Assembly (NCBI GenBank): GCA_964638675.1
Contig: CAZXAU010000009.1
Location: forward strand, 1-64,000
From: SIG714 sp964638675
Lineage (GTDB): Bacteria > Bacillota > Clostridia > Oscillospirales > CAG-272
Direction: 5' to 3'
DNA length: 64,000 bases
Part shown: piece after piece, positions 16,136 through 24,813 of the stretch
Numbering within the stretch: the stretch's first letter is position 1
How the letters are laid out: the number at the start of each line of letters is the position of its first letter
Position numbers and translations under genes: made by a program
The notes under the pieces: model-generated
What the model was told of the DNA's origin: nothing
The model's database searches: none
The model's input: the letters and a program-made list of their open reading frames with translations, nothing else

Positions 16136-19100
16136 CACCAGAGATGCTGGCTACACTAACCGAGCAAGTTGCCGAGCTTGTTCAGACCTACAGTAATAAT
16201 TATCCGCAATTCCAACGAGCAACCTATAACGAGACTCAAGTTCGTGTTGATTTTGTAAACCGCTTCTTCAAGCTTCTTGGGTGGGATGTAGATAACGAAC
16301 GTGGTTTGCCACAACACCTGCGTGAAGTTACCCATGAGGCTACCGTTGTTGTAGAGGAAGATGGCATCCATCGTAGTAAAAAACCAGATTATTCTTTCAA
16401 AGTAGGTACGGAAGTTCTGTATTTTCTTGAGACCAAGAAACCTGCGGTAAACCTTACTATTGATGCAGCTCCGGCATTTCAGTTGCGCAGATATGGATGG
16501 AGTGGAAACTTAAAAGTCTCAGTGTTGACCAATTTCACCGATCTGTATATCTATGATTGTTCTGTTCGTCCGAGAGAAGGCGACGACATTGGTGTTGCAA
16601 TGATTGCCCACTACCACTTCGACGAATATGTGGAACGTTTTGAAGAAATCTACAATATGCTATCCAAAGAAGCAGTCTTGACCGGACAGTTTGAGCACCA
16701 TTTTGGCAACATTCAGAGTGCCCTACGCCGTGAACCGTTTGATCAGTATTTCTTGGATCAGATTAGAACTTGGCGAATGATGCTTGGTGAGGATATTCTG
16801 AGCAACAATCTCGAAGTTGATGTAGAAACACTCAATATTTTTGTCCAGCGAGTACTTAATAGAACGATTTTCCTTCGTATTTGTGAGGATAGATGCTTCG
16901 AGAACTATGAGTCGTTGAAGACTATCACCACATATCAAGATTTAAGGACAATGTTTGCTGCAGCAGACCAGAAGTATGATTCTGGCTTATTTGAGCTCTT
17001 AGAAGAAGATCGTCTTACTGTGTCCGACTCAGTTATTATAGAGATCTTTCAAAGTTTGTATTACCCCAATAACTCCTATGAGTTTGGTGTAATTGACCCA
17101 TATATTATTGGTCAGATTTATGAACTGTTCTTGGATGAGGCTCTTGTAATTCGAGAAGATGGACATATTGAGACACAAGAAAAGCCCGAAGTAGTTGACT
17201 CCCAGGGTGCAGTCAACACTCCCAAAAATATCACTGATGTCATTATCGAAGAAACACTGCGTCCTCTGTATGAAAATAAAACTCCCGAAGAAGTAGCTCA
17301 GTATCGCATTGCAGATATTTGCTGTGGGTCTGGCAACTTCTTGCTGTCGGCATTTGAATACATCGTAAACTATCATATTGAGTATTATCGAAATCATGAT
17401 AGAGAAAATGCTGAGCGAAGAGGCGATATTTATCAACTGGCTGGCAGTACAAACTATATACTTTCTTACGAGAAAAAACGCTCCATTTTGAAAAATAATA
17501 TCTTCGGCGTTGATATTGATCCTCTTGCTGTCGAGGTATCAAAGTTTAGCTTGTTGCTAAAAGCATTGGAAAATTCGTCCTTGGATGAGGCGGAAGCTTT
17601 TCGTCAGCGTACTAATCAACGCATTCTTCCTAATTTGGACGAGAATATCAAAAATGGCAATAGCCTCGTGAATATGGCTTACGCACGTTTTGACCGATCT
17701 GTTTATCAGAATGTTTCCTTGATGAACAAATTAAAGATGTTCGATTGGAATGCTGAGTTTGGCAACCGAAAGTTTGATGCAATTATCGGTAATCCGCCAT
17801 ATATTCGTGTGCAGAATATGGTGCACTATTCCCGAGAAGAGTATGATTTTTATAAGAGCAGTCATTCTCCTTATGTAACCGCACAAACTGATACGCTTGA
17901 TAAGTATTATCTGTTTATTGAAAAAGGTCTTGCACTGTTAAACGAAGGCGGAATGCTGGGTTATATAGTTCCGCACAAGTTTATGAATATCAAGTCAGGT
18001 GCTAAATTGAGAGAATTGCTTTCTGCAAATTCCAATGTTAAGAAAATTCTGCATTTCGGAACTCATCAAGTTTTTGAAAACAGAAGCACTTACACCTGCA
18101 TCTTGGTATTATCTAAGCAAGGTCACGAAGAATTCCAAATTGGTTTTGTTCAGGATTGGAATCAGTTTTTATTCAATCATGATACAGAATGCTTGATCTA
18201 TCCGGCTGCTTACATTAGTGGTCAGCCGTGGTCATTCTTGCCTCAAAATATTGTTGATCATTTGGAAGAGATTTCATCAGTTTGTGTTCCTCTTTCCACT
18301 TTGGTTGACATTTTTGTTGGTGTTCAAACAAGTGCTGATCAAATCTATATTATCCACGCTGATCGTGAAGACGAGAATTTCATTTACTCACACGATAGGC
18401 AGGGACGTGAATTCCAGATAGAGAAAGGGATTTTGCGTAAAAGTATATATGACACGCAACTTGTCAGTTACGAGAAAATTGAAGCAAACAGCTACATCAT
18501 ATTCCCGTACAAGTCGGTAAACGGAAAACCGGTTCTATATAGTTTGGCCGAAATGACAGAAGACTTCCCTCATGCATTAGCATATCTGAATTGTTTCAAA
18601 ACCAAGCTGGATGAACGTAATATGCCCGGACGCACTACCGAAAATTGGTTTGCGTTTGGACGCAGCCAATCTTTAAGAAGGTTCCTCTCTGGCGAACATC
18701 TTGTTTGGCCTGTGCTGTCTACAAGCTCAAATTATGTCTATGATAATGACATGGTTGTCTTTACGGGTGGAGGAAATGGTCCCTTCTATGGTATAGAGAA
18801 GAAAGCTATGTCTCAGGAATCCATTTTCTACATCCAGGCGATTTTGAACCATTGGTTAATGGAACTCCTTGTGAAAAGTAGAGCAAGTACCTTTAGAGGA
18901 GATTACTATTCTCATGGAAAGCAGTTTATTGCGACCCTGCCTATTTACAAGATTGATTTTGAAAATCCTGACGAAGTTGCCAAACATCAGCAGATTGTTG
19001 AGATGGTGCAAAACATCATGCAGTTAAAAGAGCAATCAACTGCTGCTCCGAATGCTGCTCGTCGTATAGTTTTGGAACACTCCATCACAGCAATCAACGC

Positions 19101-19167
19101 TGAACTAAATAGCGCAATCGATGAGCTTTATCAGGTAGAATCTCAGGAAGTCGAGGAACAGGTATGA
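16132..19167 (+). CDS. Eco57I-like type IIG restriction-modification enzyme
   Basis: The 1011-residue protein combines a nuclease and an adenine-N6 methyltransferase. A PD-(D/E)xK-type site is seen near the N-terminus (Pro85-Asp86 … Glu100-x-Lys102 in LETKK). Motif I is DICCGSGNF (395-403) and motif IV NPPY (554-557). A long C-terminal region (650-1000) with TRD-like features (GRTTENWFAFGRSQSLRRFL) should recognise the target. Length and layout match R.Eco57I (about 1000 residues), which also works with a separate methyltransferase, the next gene here. It should cut unmethylated foreign DNA and methylate one strand. Start and stop overlap both neighbours by 4 bases. Confidence 0.88.
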   Translation: MTPEMLATLTEQVAELVQTYSNNYPQFQRATYNETQVRVDFVNRFFKLLGWDVDNERGLPQHLREVTHEATVVVEEDGIHRSKKPDYSFKVGTEVLYFLETKKPAVNLTIDAAPAFQLRRYGWSGNLKVSVLTNFTDLYIYDCSVRPREGDDIGVAMIAHYHFDEYVERFEEIYNMLSKEAVLTGQFEHHFGNIQSALRREPFDQYFLDQIRTWRMMLGEDILSNNLEVDVETLNIFVQRVLNRTIFLRICEDRCFENYESLKTITTYQDLRTMFAAADQKYDSGLFELLEEDRLTVSDSVIIEIFQSLYYPNNSYEFGVIDPYIIGQIYELFLDEALVIREDGHIETQEKPEVVDSQGAVNTPKNITDVIIEETLRPLYENKTPEEVAQYRIADICCGSGNFLLSAFEYIVNYHIEYYRNHDRENAERRGDIYQLAGSTNYILSYEKKRSILKNNIFGVDIDPLAVEVSKFSLLLKALENSSLDEAEAFRQRTNQRILPNLDENIKNGNSLVNMAYARFDRSVYQNVSLMNKLKMFDWNAEFGNRKFDAIIGNPPYIRVQNMVHYSREEYDFYKSSHSPYVTAQTDTLDKYYLFIEKGLALLNEGGMLGYIVPHKFMNIKSGAKLRELLSANSNVKKILHFGTHQVFENRSTYTCILVLSKQGHEEFQIGFVQDWNQFLFNHDTECLIYPAAYISGQPWSFLPQNIVDHLEEISSVCVPLSTLVDIFVGVQTSADQIYIIHADREDENFIYSHDRQGREFQIEKGILRKSIYDTQLVSYEKIEANSYIIFPYKSVNGKPVLYSLAEMTEDFPHALAYLNCFKTKLDERNMPGRTTENWFAFGRSQSLRRFLSGEHLVWPVLSTSSNYVYDNDMVVFTGGGNGPFYGIEKKAMSQESIFYIQAILNHWLMELLVKSRASTFRGDYYSHGKQFIATLPIYKIDFENPDEVAKHQQIVEMVQNIMQLKEQSTAAPNAARRIVLEHSITAINAELNSAIDELYQVESQEVEEQV

Positions 19168-20783
19168 AACCGATTGAAGGATATAACAAATTAAGAGGCG
19201 GATACTATACCCCCGACAAAATTTCTGAATTTATTGCAGAATGGGCAATCCGCAAAACATCTGATTCTGTTTTAGAGCCAAGCTGTGGTGATGGTAGTTT
19301 TTTGAGCGCCATAACCACTCGTTATAGAGAGTTGGGTGCTACGGATGAGCAAATTCAGAACAATGTGCTTGGGATTGAATTGGATGATGTTGAGGCTGAA
19401 AAATCTGCACAGTATGGTACAACAGTAGTATGTAAAGACTTTTTCACATACTACCAAGAGAATATTGAAGACCAAACTCAATTCGATGTGATAGTTGGAA
19501 ATCCGCCGTTCATTCGCTATCAGCATTTTACAGAGGAATATCGTAAAATTGCATTTGCTTTGATGAACAAACATGGATTTCAACCCAACCGCCTAACAAA
19601 CATTTGGCTCCCATTCTTAGTACTTTCTTGTAAGGCATTAAAGCCTACCGGTCGTGTAGGAATGGTTATTCCCGCCGAACTGTTCCAAGTTGATTACGCT
19701 GCTGAAACAAGACAGTTTCTCAGTACGTTTTTTGATAAGTTAACGTTTGTTACATTCAAACGACTGGTCTTTGATGACATACAGCAGGAAGTTATTCTTC
19801 TGCTGGGTGAAAAAGGCTGTGATAAGCATGGTATTCGTGTCGTAGAACTGGACGACATGGCAGATTTGATTGCACAAGGTCAAACATGTTTAGAGAATAC
19901 CGAGCTAAAGGAACTCGACCATAGCCGTGACAAATGGGTTAAATACTATTTATCCAACGAAGAGTTGGAACTACTGAAACAGCTTAATAGTGATCCGAGA
20001 ATTTCCAATGCAACCGATTTATTTGAAGTGAATGTTGGTCTTGTAAGTGGCGAGAATGACTTCTTTGTCATGAACCTGGCAACGGTAGAAGAATTCAATC
20101 TTCAACAGAGTGTTATCCCTATCATTAGCCGTTCTGAGCAATTAGAAGGTGTGCAATTAACAAATGAGGATTATAACAATCTGATTGAGTTAGGAAAAAA
20201 GGTATTTTTCTTTGCTCCCGGAAAAAAGGAGTTCGATGCCTTGACTGATGAAGAGAAGGCATATATCCAGTGGGGTGAAAAAAAAGGCTTCAACAAGAAC
20301 TATAAATGCCGCATAAGACCAAAGTGGTATCATGTATCGCAGACTTGGTGTGCTGATGCTTTCCTAATTCGCCAGGCGCATTTGTATCCAAGGATGATTC
20401 TCAACGAGAAAAAAGCTCTCGTCACTGATACTCTTCACAAGGTAAGATTCTTAGAGAGCATTGATGGAAGACAAGTTGTAGCGGCCTTTTTGAACACATA
20501 CACGTTTGCTCTTAGTGAAACACTTGGCAGAAGTTATGGCGGAGGTGTCCTAACTTTTGAGCCAGGAGAAATGAGAAGAATCCGTATTCCTATGCAAATG
20601 GCCGAACGGTTAGATTTGCAAAAAATTGATCGTTGGCAGCGCAATGGAGAGAATGATAAAATCTTGAAATATACAGATGCCATTTTGCTCAAAGAGGGGC
20701 TTGGTTTATCTGAACATGAAATCAGTTTGCTCCATAGTATTTGGAAAAAAATGTGCAACCGCAGGATGACTCGTAAGAATTAG
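19164..20783 (+). CDS. Adenine-N6 DNA methyltransferase (M.Eco57I-like)
   Basis: The 539-residue product has motif I LEPSCGDGSF (37-46), an acidic motif II (GIELDD) and motif IV NPPFIRYQ (113-120). A TRD-like C-terminal half ends in a region with SYGGGVLTFEPGEMRRI, typical of TaqI/Eco57I-type enzymes. M.Eco57I is of similar size (about 540). It starts inside the last codons of the RM gene, so the two are coupled. It probably completes host protection by methylating the second strand or hemimethylated sites. The target sequence cannot be read from the protein. Confidence 0.88.
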   Translation: MKPIEGYNKLRGGYYTPDKISEFIAEWAIRKTSDSVLEPSCGDGSFLSAITTRYRELGATDEQIQNNVLGIELDDVEAEKSAQYGTTVVCKDFFTYYQENIEDQTQFDVIVGNPPFIRYQHFTEEYRKIAFALMNKHGFQPNRLTNIWLPFLVLSCKALKPTGRVGMVIPAELFQVDYAAETRQFLSTFFDKLTFVTFKRLVFDDIQQEVILLLGEKGCDKHGIRVVELDDMADLIAQGQTCLENTELKELDHSRDKWVKYYLSNEELELLKQLNSDPRISNATDLFEVNVGLVSGENDFFVMNLATVEEFNLQQSVIPIISRSEQLEGVQLTNEDYNNLIELGKKVFFFAPGKKEFDALTDEEKAYIQWGEKKGFNKNYKCRIRPKWYHVSQTWCADAFLIRQAHLYPRMILNEKKALVTDTLHKVRFLESIDGRQVVAAFLNTYTFALSETLGRSYGGGVLTFEPGEMRRIRIPMQMAERLDLQKIDRWQRNGENDKILKYTDAILLKEGLGLSEHEISLLHSIWKKMCNRRMTRKN

Positions 20784-20836
20784 AGCGTGTAAATAACGCT
20801 TGTAGTATTTGTTGATTCTATATTTGCAATGAAAGT

Positions 20837-20902
20837 AGGTGCCCACTGTGATAAAAGCAATAAAACTAAAGAATTGTGCCACTTATCCATCAGTGGGCAC
20901 CT
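20837..20902 (+). promoter_or_regulatory. Inverted repeat sequestering the start of the RloC-like gene
   Basis: AGGTGCCCACTG (20837-20848) is perfectly complementary to CAGTGGGCACCT (20891-20902). The left arm contains the presumed Shine-Dalgarno AGG and the first base of the GTG start codon. The right arm lies within codons 15-19. The loop is 42 nt. When folded, the mRNA would hide the ribosome binding site. Confidence 0.7.
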
Positions 20903-23061
20903 CAATCGAAAATTGTCAAAAGGTCAATTTCTTTTATGGTCCCAATGGCAGTGGAAAATCCACAATCAGCAATTTCTTGTATAATCCAACTGGATCGCAA
21001 TATCGTGAATGTGAAATCGAATGGGAAAACAATGCCGCAGTTGATGTAGTTGTATACAATCGTGAATTTCGTGTAAGAAACTTCAAGGAGAACATTGCCG
21101 GTGTATTTACACTTGGTCAAGCAACAATCGAAGATATACAAGCTCTTGAAGAAATGAAAGCACAACGCACCAAAAAGAACGAAGACTATACAACACGAGG
21201 AAATACGCTCCAAAAGAAGATTCAAGAAGAAATCACATACAAAGCAACATTTAGAGATACTGTGTGGGAACGAATTTTGAAACCCAATGAAGCAGATTTT
21301 CAAGAGGCTTTCAGCGGCTTTAGGAACAATAAAGAACGTTTTCGAGATGAGGTGCTTAGACGGTACCAAATATCGCATTCCTCCACCGAAACAAGAGATG
21401 CTTTACTTTTGCGAGCTAAAACATTATTTGCACAGAAACCTGAAAAATGTCCTACCATTCCATTTTCTCTTGATGATATAGTTGAGCAAATTGTCGGAAT
21501 TGAAACATCAGCGATTTGGAGCAAAGTAATTGTCGGCAACAAAGATCTCCCTATCGGACGACTTATTGAGGTTTTAGATAATGCTGACTGGGTAAACCAA
21601 GGAAGAAAACATTTGAGAGAAGACGGAATATGTCCATTTTGTCAAAAGCAAACCATCACAGATGAATTAAAAAATCAACTTGATGCTTTCTTTAGTGGCG
21701 AATACGAACAGGATGTCAACCTAATAAAGCAGTTCATTAGCCAATATGGTGCTTATACTGACGAATTGTTGAGGCGCATCAATACACTTCGGACAAGCCT
21801 TGGGTCTTATCCTGCAACCGGAATTGAGGCAAGTAAGCTCGATTCGATTATAGAGTTACTTAATGGATATTTTTCCAAGAATAAAGCAGAAATGCTCATC
21901 AAGGAAAAAGAACCCGGCAGAACCATTTCGCTTACTGAAGTAGCCACAACGATAAGTTCAATGAAACAATTAGTTATTGACGGAAATACAGCTATTACCA
22001 AGCATAATGAAATGGTTGATAACTATACATCCGAGAAGAACGCTCTTGTAGCTGATATTTGGGCGTTTTTAATGGATGAAAACGAAGTATTAATCGCTGG
22101 ATATTTGGATGGTATTGAAACCTTTGGTAAAGCCAAAAAAGGAATCCAAAAAGGAATCGATGTATGCAAGCAACAGTTGGATGATTTAGATGAAAAAATT
22201 GTTGAAGCTGGAAAGAATATAACAAGCGTTCAGCCAACAGTTGATGAAATCAATCGTTCTTTGAGAAGTTATGGTTTCACAAACTTCAAGATTGTACCGT
22301 CCACAGCTCAGCCAAACTCCTATCAAATACAACGTATGGATGGTACTCTTGCCACCAATACATTAAGCGAGGGCGAGGAAACATTTATATCGTTCCTGTA
22401 TTTTTTACAGTTTGCAAAAGGTTCCGTTGATGTTGCGAAAGTATCTAATCGTAAGGTTTTGGTATTGGATGACCCAATCTGTAGTCTTGACAGTACAGTT
22501 TTATACATAGTAAGCTCCCTGGTTAAAGGTTTGATAAAAGATGTTCGTGAGGGAAATTCTGATGTAGAGCAGATTTTCATTCTCACTCATAATGTATTTT
22601 TTCACAAGGAAACAGCTTTTATTGATCGCAGAACCGAAGTTTGCAATGATATACATTTCTGGATTATAAGTAAGGACAATAATATATCCTCTATTAAGGC
22701 ATACGAAAGAAACAATCCCATCAAAACGTCATATGAACTGCTGTGGGAAGAATTGAAAAGCAACACAAACGCTTCGCTTATTACAACGCAAAATATCATG
22801 CGAAGGATTTTAGAAAACTACTTCAGTATTCTTGGTAAAACAAAGGACGACACAATCGTAGATTCTTTCTCGACTATAGAAGAAAAAATGATATGCCGTT
22901 CATTGCTGAGCTGGATAAATGACGGATCACACACCATCTCGGATGATTTGTATATTGATAGCTATACAGATTCGATAGACCGGTATAAACAAATTTTCAA
23001 AGAAGTCTTTGTCAAAATGGGGCACGAAGCTCACTATAAGATGATGATGGGAGAGCCATAA
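20848..23061 (+). CDS. RloC/PrrC-like ABC ATPase, candidate anticodon nuclease
   Basis: The product is 737 residues from GTG 20848 (AGG 8 bases upstream; a GTG at 20839 lacks a site). An ABC/SMC-type ATPase head is split: Walker A GPNGSGKST (31-39) at the start, signature LSEGEE (506-511) and Walker B KVLVLDDP (536-543) near the end. A long coiled coil lies between, with a CPFC pair (Cys262, Cys265) like the zinc hook of RloC and Rad50. The C-terminal domain shows Arg652-x3-Glu656 and His695, matching the Arg-x3-Glu…His triad known for PrrC and RloC anticodon nucleases. It follows an RM system, as PrrC does. If correct, it would cleave tRNA when the restriction enzyme is countered by a phage. 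Other AAA_13 proteins share the fold, so nuclease activity is an inference. Confidence 0.7.
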   Translation: MIKAIKLKNCATYPSVGTSIENCQKVNFFYGPNGSGKSTISNFLYNPTGSQYRECEIEWENNAAVDVVVYNREFRVRNFKENIAGVFTLGQATIEDIQALEEMKAQRTKKNEDYTTRGNTLQKKIQEEITYKATFRDTVWERILKPNEADFQEAFSGFRNNKERFRDEVLRRYQISHSSTETRDALLLRAKTLFAQKPEKCPTIPFSLDDIVEQIVGIETSAIWSKVIVGNKDLPIGRLIEVLDNADWVNQGRKHLREDGICPFCQKQTITDELKNQLDAFFSGEYEQDVNLIKQFISQYGAYTDELLRRINTLRTSLGSYPATGIEASKLDSIIELLNGYFSKNKAEMLIKEKEPGRTISLTEVATTISSMKQLVIDGNTAITKHNEMVDNYTSEKNALVADIWAFLMDENEVLIAGYLDGIETFGKAKKGIQKGIDVCKQQLDDLDEKIVEAGKNITSVQPTVDEINRSLRSYGFTNFKIVPSTAQPNSYQIQRMDGTLATNTLSEGEETFISFLYFLQFAKGSVDVAKVSNRKVLVLDDPICSLDSTVLYIVSSLVKGLIKDVREGNSDVEQIFILTHNVFFHKETAFIDRRTEVCNDIHFWIISKDNNISSIKAYERNNPIKTSYELLWEELKSNTNASLITTQNIMRRILENYFSILGKTKDDTIVDSFSTIEEKMICRSLLSWINDGSHTISDDLYIDSYTDSIDRYKQIFKEVFVKMGHEAHYKMMMGEP

Positions 23062-23084
23062 ATCTCTCGTAGTTCTTGTGTTTC

Positions 23085-23109
23085 ATGGCAACGTTTTGGC
23101 AACAAAAAA
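23085..23109 (+). repeat. Putative integrase arm-site repeat, right end
   Basis: ATGGCAACGTTTTGGCAACA followed by an A run is nearly identical to 9135-9158 and stands 119 bases before the attR core. The 23110-23200 stretch is non-coding. Confidence 0.55.
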
Positions 23110-23203
23110 TCAGATAGCCTCTACTATCTGAATAATGAGAGCAATATAAATAATTCGAGCCAAATCCCATAAGCAAATCTGTTTAAGATTAAATTACAGG
23201 GAG

Positions 23204-23216
23204 CGAGTGGGAATAA
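23204..23216 (+). other. attR core (CGAGTGGGAATAA)
   Basis: It is an exact copy of the last 13 bases of guaA. Flanking bases differ on both sides, so the repeat is exactly 13 bp. Confidence 0.8.
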
Positions 23217-23255
23217 ATCGAGCAAAACAAAAGCGAGGCGAAAATACAGATACTT

Positions 23256-23807
23256 ATGAAGCAGAATAAGCTGTTTTCACTTTTCCTTATCTTTTTGAAA
23301 ATAGGGGCATTTACGTTTGGGGGCGGATATGCAATGATACCGCTGATTCAAAAAGAAGTCGTAGAAAAGAAAAAGTGGATGACGGATGAGGATATTCTTG
23401 AAATCGTCGCAATCGCAGAATCCACGCCAGGTCCCATTGCCATCAATGCCGCTACCTTTGTGGGTTACAAGACGGTTGGCTTTTTGGGATCTTTATTATC
23501 TACGGTCGGAGTGGTTTTACCGTCTTTCATAATCATTGTCGCCATATCTTTTGTCATGAGAGAGTTTCAGGATCTGGCGGCTGTGAAATATGCTTTTTGG
23601 GGTATCCGTGCCGGAGTTCTCGCTCTGATAATCAAAGCACTATGGTCTATGTATAATCAGAGCAAGAACGGACTGATACCAAACATCATAACGGCACTTG
23701 CTTTTATCGCAGTTGCCGTATTTAATATCAATGTTCTTTGGGTTATCATCGGCTGTGCCGCTCTTGGACTTGTAACCTCGCTTTTGGCAAGGAGGGTGCA
23801 GAAATGA
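23256..23807 (+). CDS. Chromate transporter family protein, first subunit
   Basis: The 183-residue membrane protein has the CHR-domain signature FLKIGAFTFGGGYAMIPLIQ near the N-terminus, then ESTPGPIAINAATFVGY, and about five hydrophobic segments. Single-domain CHR proteins work as pairs, and the second half follows with a 4-base overlap (ATGA at 23804). In bacteria the family exports chromate; the substrate in gut anaerobes is untested. The gene lies immediately right of the attR core, in sequence that may belong to an older insertion (see 25843). Confidence 0.88.
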   Translation: MKQNKLFSLFLIFLKIGAFTFGGGYAMIPLIQKEVVEKKKWMTDEDILEIVAIAESTPGPIAINAATFVGYKTVGFLGSLLSTVGVVLPSFIIIVAISFVMREFQDLAAVKYAFWGIRAGVLALIIKALWSMYNQSKNGLIPNIITALAFIAVAVFNINVLWVIIGCAALGLVTSLLARRVQK

Positions 23808-24373
23808 ATTTTCTTGAATTATTCTGGACTTTCCTCAAAATAGGAGTTTTCACTTTCGGCGGTGGGTATGCCATGTTGCCGTTGATCCAATCTGAGGTTG
23901 CTTCGCATGGTTGGCTTACAAGTGAGGAACTCATTAACTTCATAGCCGTCAGCGAAAGTACGCCGGGACCATTTGCGGTGAATATATCCACATATGTCGG
24001 TATGACCGTCGGAGGATTGTTCGGCTCGTTTTGTGCAACGCTCGGCGTGATCCTTCCGTCTTTTATCATAATCCTGATTGTTGCAAAGTGTTTTAAGAAA
24101 TTCAAAAACAGTAAAATCGTTTCGGGATGTATGTCGGGGTTAAAACCCGCAGTAGTCGGACTGATCGGTGCGGCGGTAATCTCCGTAGGTAAAACGATGT
24201 TTTTCCTTGACGGCGTAACATTGTCTATTTTTTCAGACGCAACGGTATATGTTTCGTTAGCCGTATCCGCTTTTATGACGGTACTGGCGTTCAAAAAAGT
24301 ACATCCGATCATCATTATCTGTCTTTCTGCCGTAATCGGTATTGCGGCAGGATATGGATTCAAGTTGATTTAA
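23804..24373 (+). CDS. Chromate transporter family protein, second subunit
   Basis: The 189-residue partner repeats the CHR signature (FLKIGVFTFGGGYAMLPLIQ, ESTPGPFAVNISTYVG). It starts at ATG 23804 after AAGGAGG and overlaps the first subunit by 4 bases. The two proteins are probably an antiparallel pair formed by gene duplication. A strong terminator follows at 24380. Confidence 0.88.
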   Translation: MNFLELFWTFLKIGVFTFGGGYAMLPLIQSEVASHGWLTSEELINFIAVSESTPGPFAVNISTYVGMTVGGLFGSFCATLGVILPSFIIILIVAKCFKKFKNSKIVSGCMSGLKPAVVGLIGAAVISVGKTMFFLDGVTLSIFSDATVYVSLAVSAFMTVLAFKKVHPIIIICLSAVIGIAAGYGFKLI

Positions 24374-24379
24374 TTTGCG

Positions 24380-24413
24380 GCGGCAGGGAGTTCAATTCTC
24401 TGTCGCTTTTTTT
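24380..24413 (+). terminator. Terminator after the chromate-transporter pair
   Basis: GCGGCAGGGA pairs with TCTCTGTCGC (two G-T pairs) and is followed by seven T. Confidence 0.85.
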
Positions 24414-24423
24414 GCAAAAAGAA

Positions 24424-24452
24424 TTGACAATTATATCGTACTGCGATATACT
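24424..24452 (+). promoter_or_regulatory. Promoter with operator-like dyad before the TfoX-like pseudogene
   Basis: TTGACA (24424-24429) and TATACT (24447-24452) are 17 bases apart. ATATCG-TACTG-CGATAT (24433-24449) is a perfect dyad inside the spacer and overlaps the -10 box, so a repressor site is likely. Confidence 0.7.
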
Positions 24453-24471
24453 ATATACATCAAGGTGAGAT

Positions 24472-24680
24472 ATGGATTCGAGTAAAGTATATTCAGAATT
24501 TATATCAAACCGGTTATCCGGGTCAGGAGAAATAACATATAGCACGATTGTGGGTAAGTATATCATCTATCATCGTGGAAAAATCGTTGTGGTATATATG
24601 ATGACAGATCACTTGAAAGACCTGTTAAGTCTGCTGTTTCACTTATGCCGGACACCATTTATGAATTGCCATATGAATGA
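24472..24680 (+). pseudogene. TfoX/Sxy N-terminal domain protein, degraded
   Basis: The frame from ATG 24472 reads MDSSKVYSEFISNRLSGSGEITY…GKYIIYHRGKIV, the start of small TfoX N-terminal-domain proteins. Around 24590 the frame changes, and the continuation GIYDDRSLERPVKSAVSLMPDTIYELPYE is found one frame over. It then meets TGA (24678-24680) where the family has Gly, followed by AKE. A frameshift plus a nonsense change indicate a dead gene. Confidence 0.65.
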
Positions 24681-24813
24681 GCAAAAGAGTTCAATGCAAC
24701 CCAAAGTTTACATTTAGAACCGGCGAATTGGTAGTATGTTTTTGCTGATTGTTCTATAATTGAAACAACGCAGCGTTAGAAAACATAATTAGAAAGCATA
24801 AGGAGAAATGATT

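Larger units (their letters stand above)
9065..23216 (+). mobile_element. Integrative mobilizable element in guaA with an RM / RloC-like cargo
   Basis: The element spans ~14.15 kb between exact 13-bp repeats. In order it encodes a repressor, an excisionase-like protein, a tyrosine integrase, a MobC-like protein, a RepA-like ATPase, small conserved ICE proteins, a candidate oriT and a MobV relaxase. The cargo (15.9-23.1 kb) is an Eco57I-like RM pair plus an AAA_13-type ATPase. No type IV secretion genes are present, so it would be mobilizable rather than self-transmissible. The mobilization half has at least three frameshifts and one nonsense codon. Integrase, repressor and cargo are intact. 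Confidence 0.85.

Noticed and set aside
15914..23061. BREX or DISARM system
   Set aside because: Eco57I-type methyltransferase and ATPase genes are present, but no PglZ, BrxC, BrxL, DrmB or helicase genes. The nuclease motif and sizes fit an Eco57I-like type IIG system.
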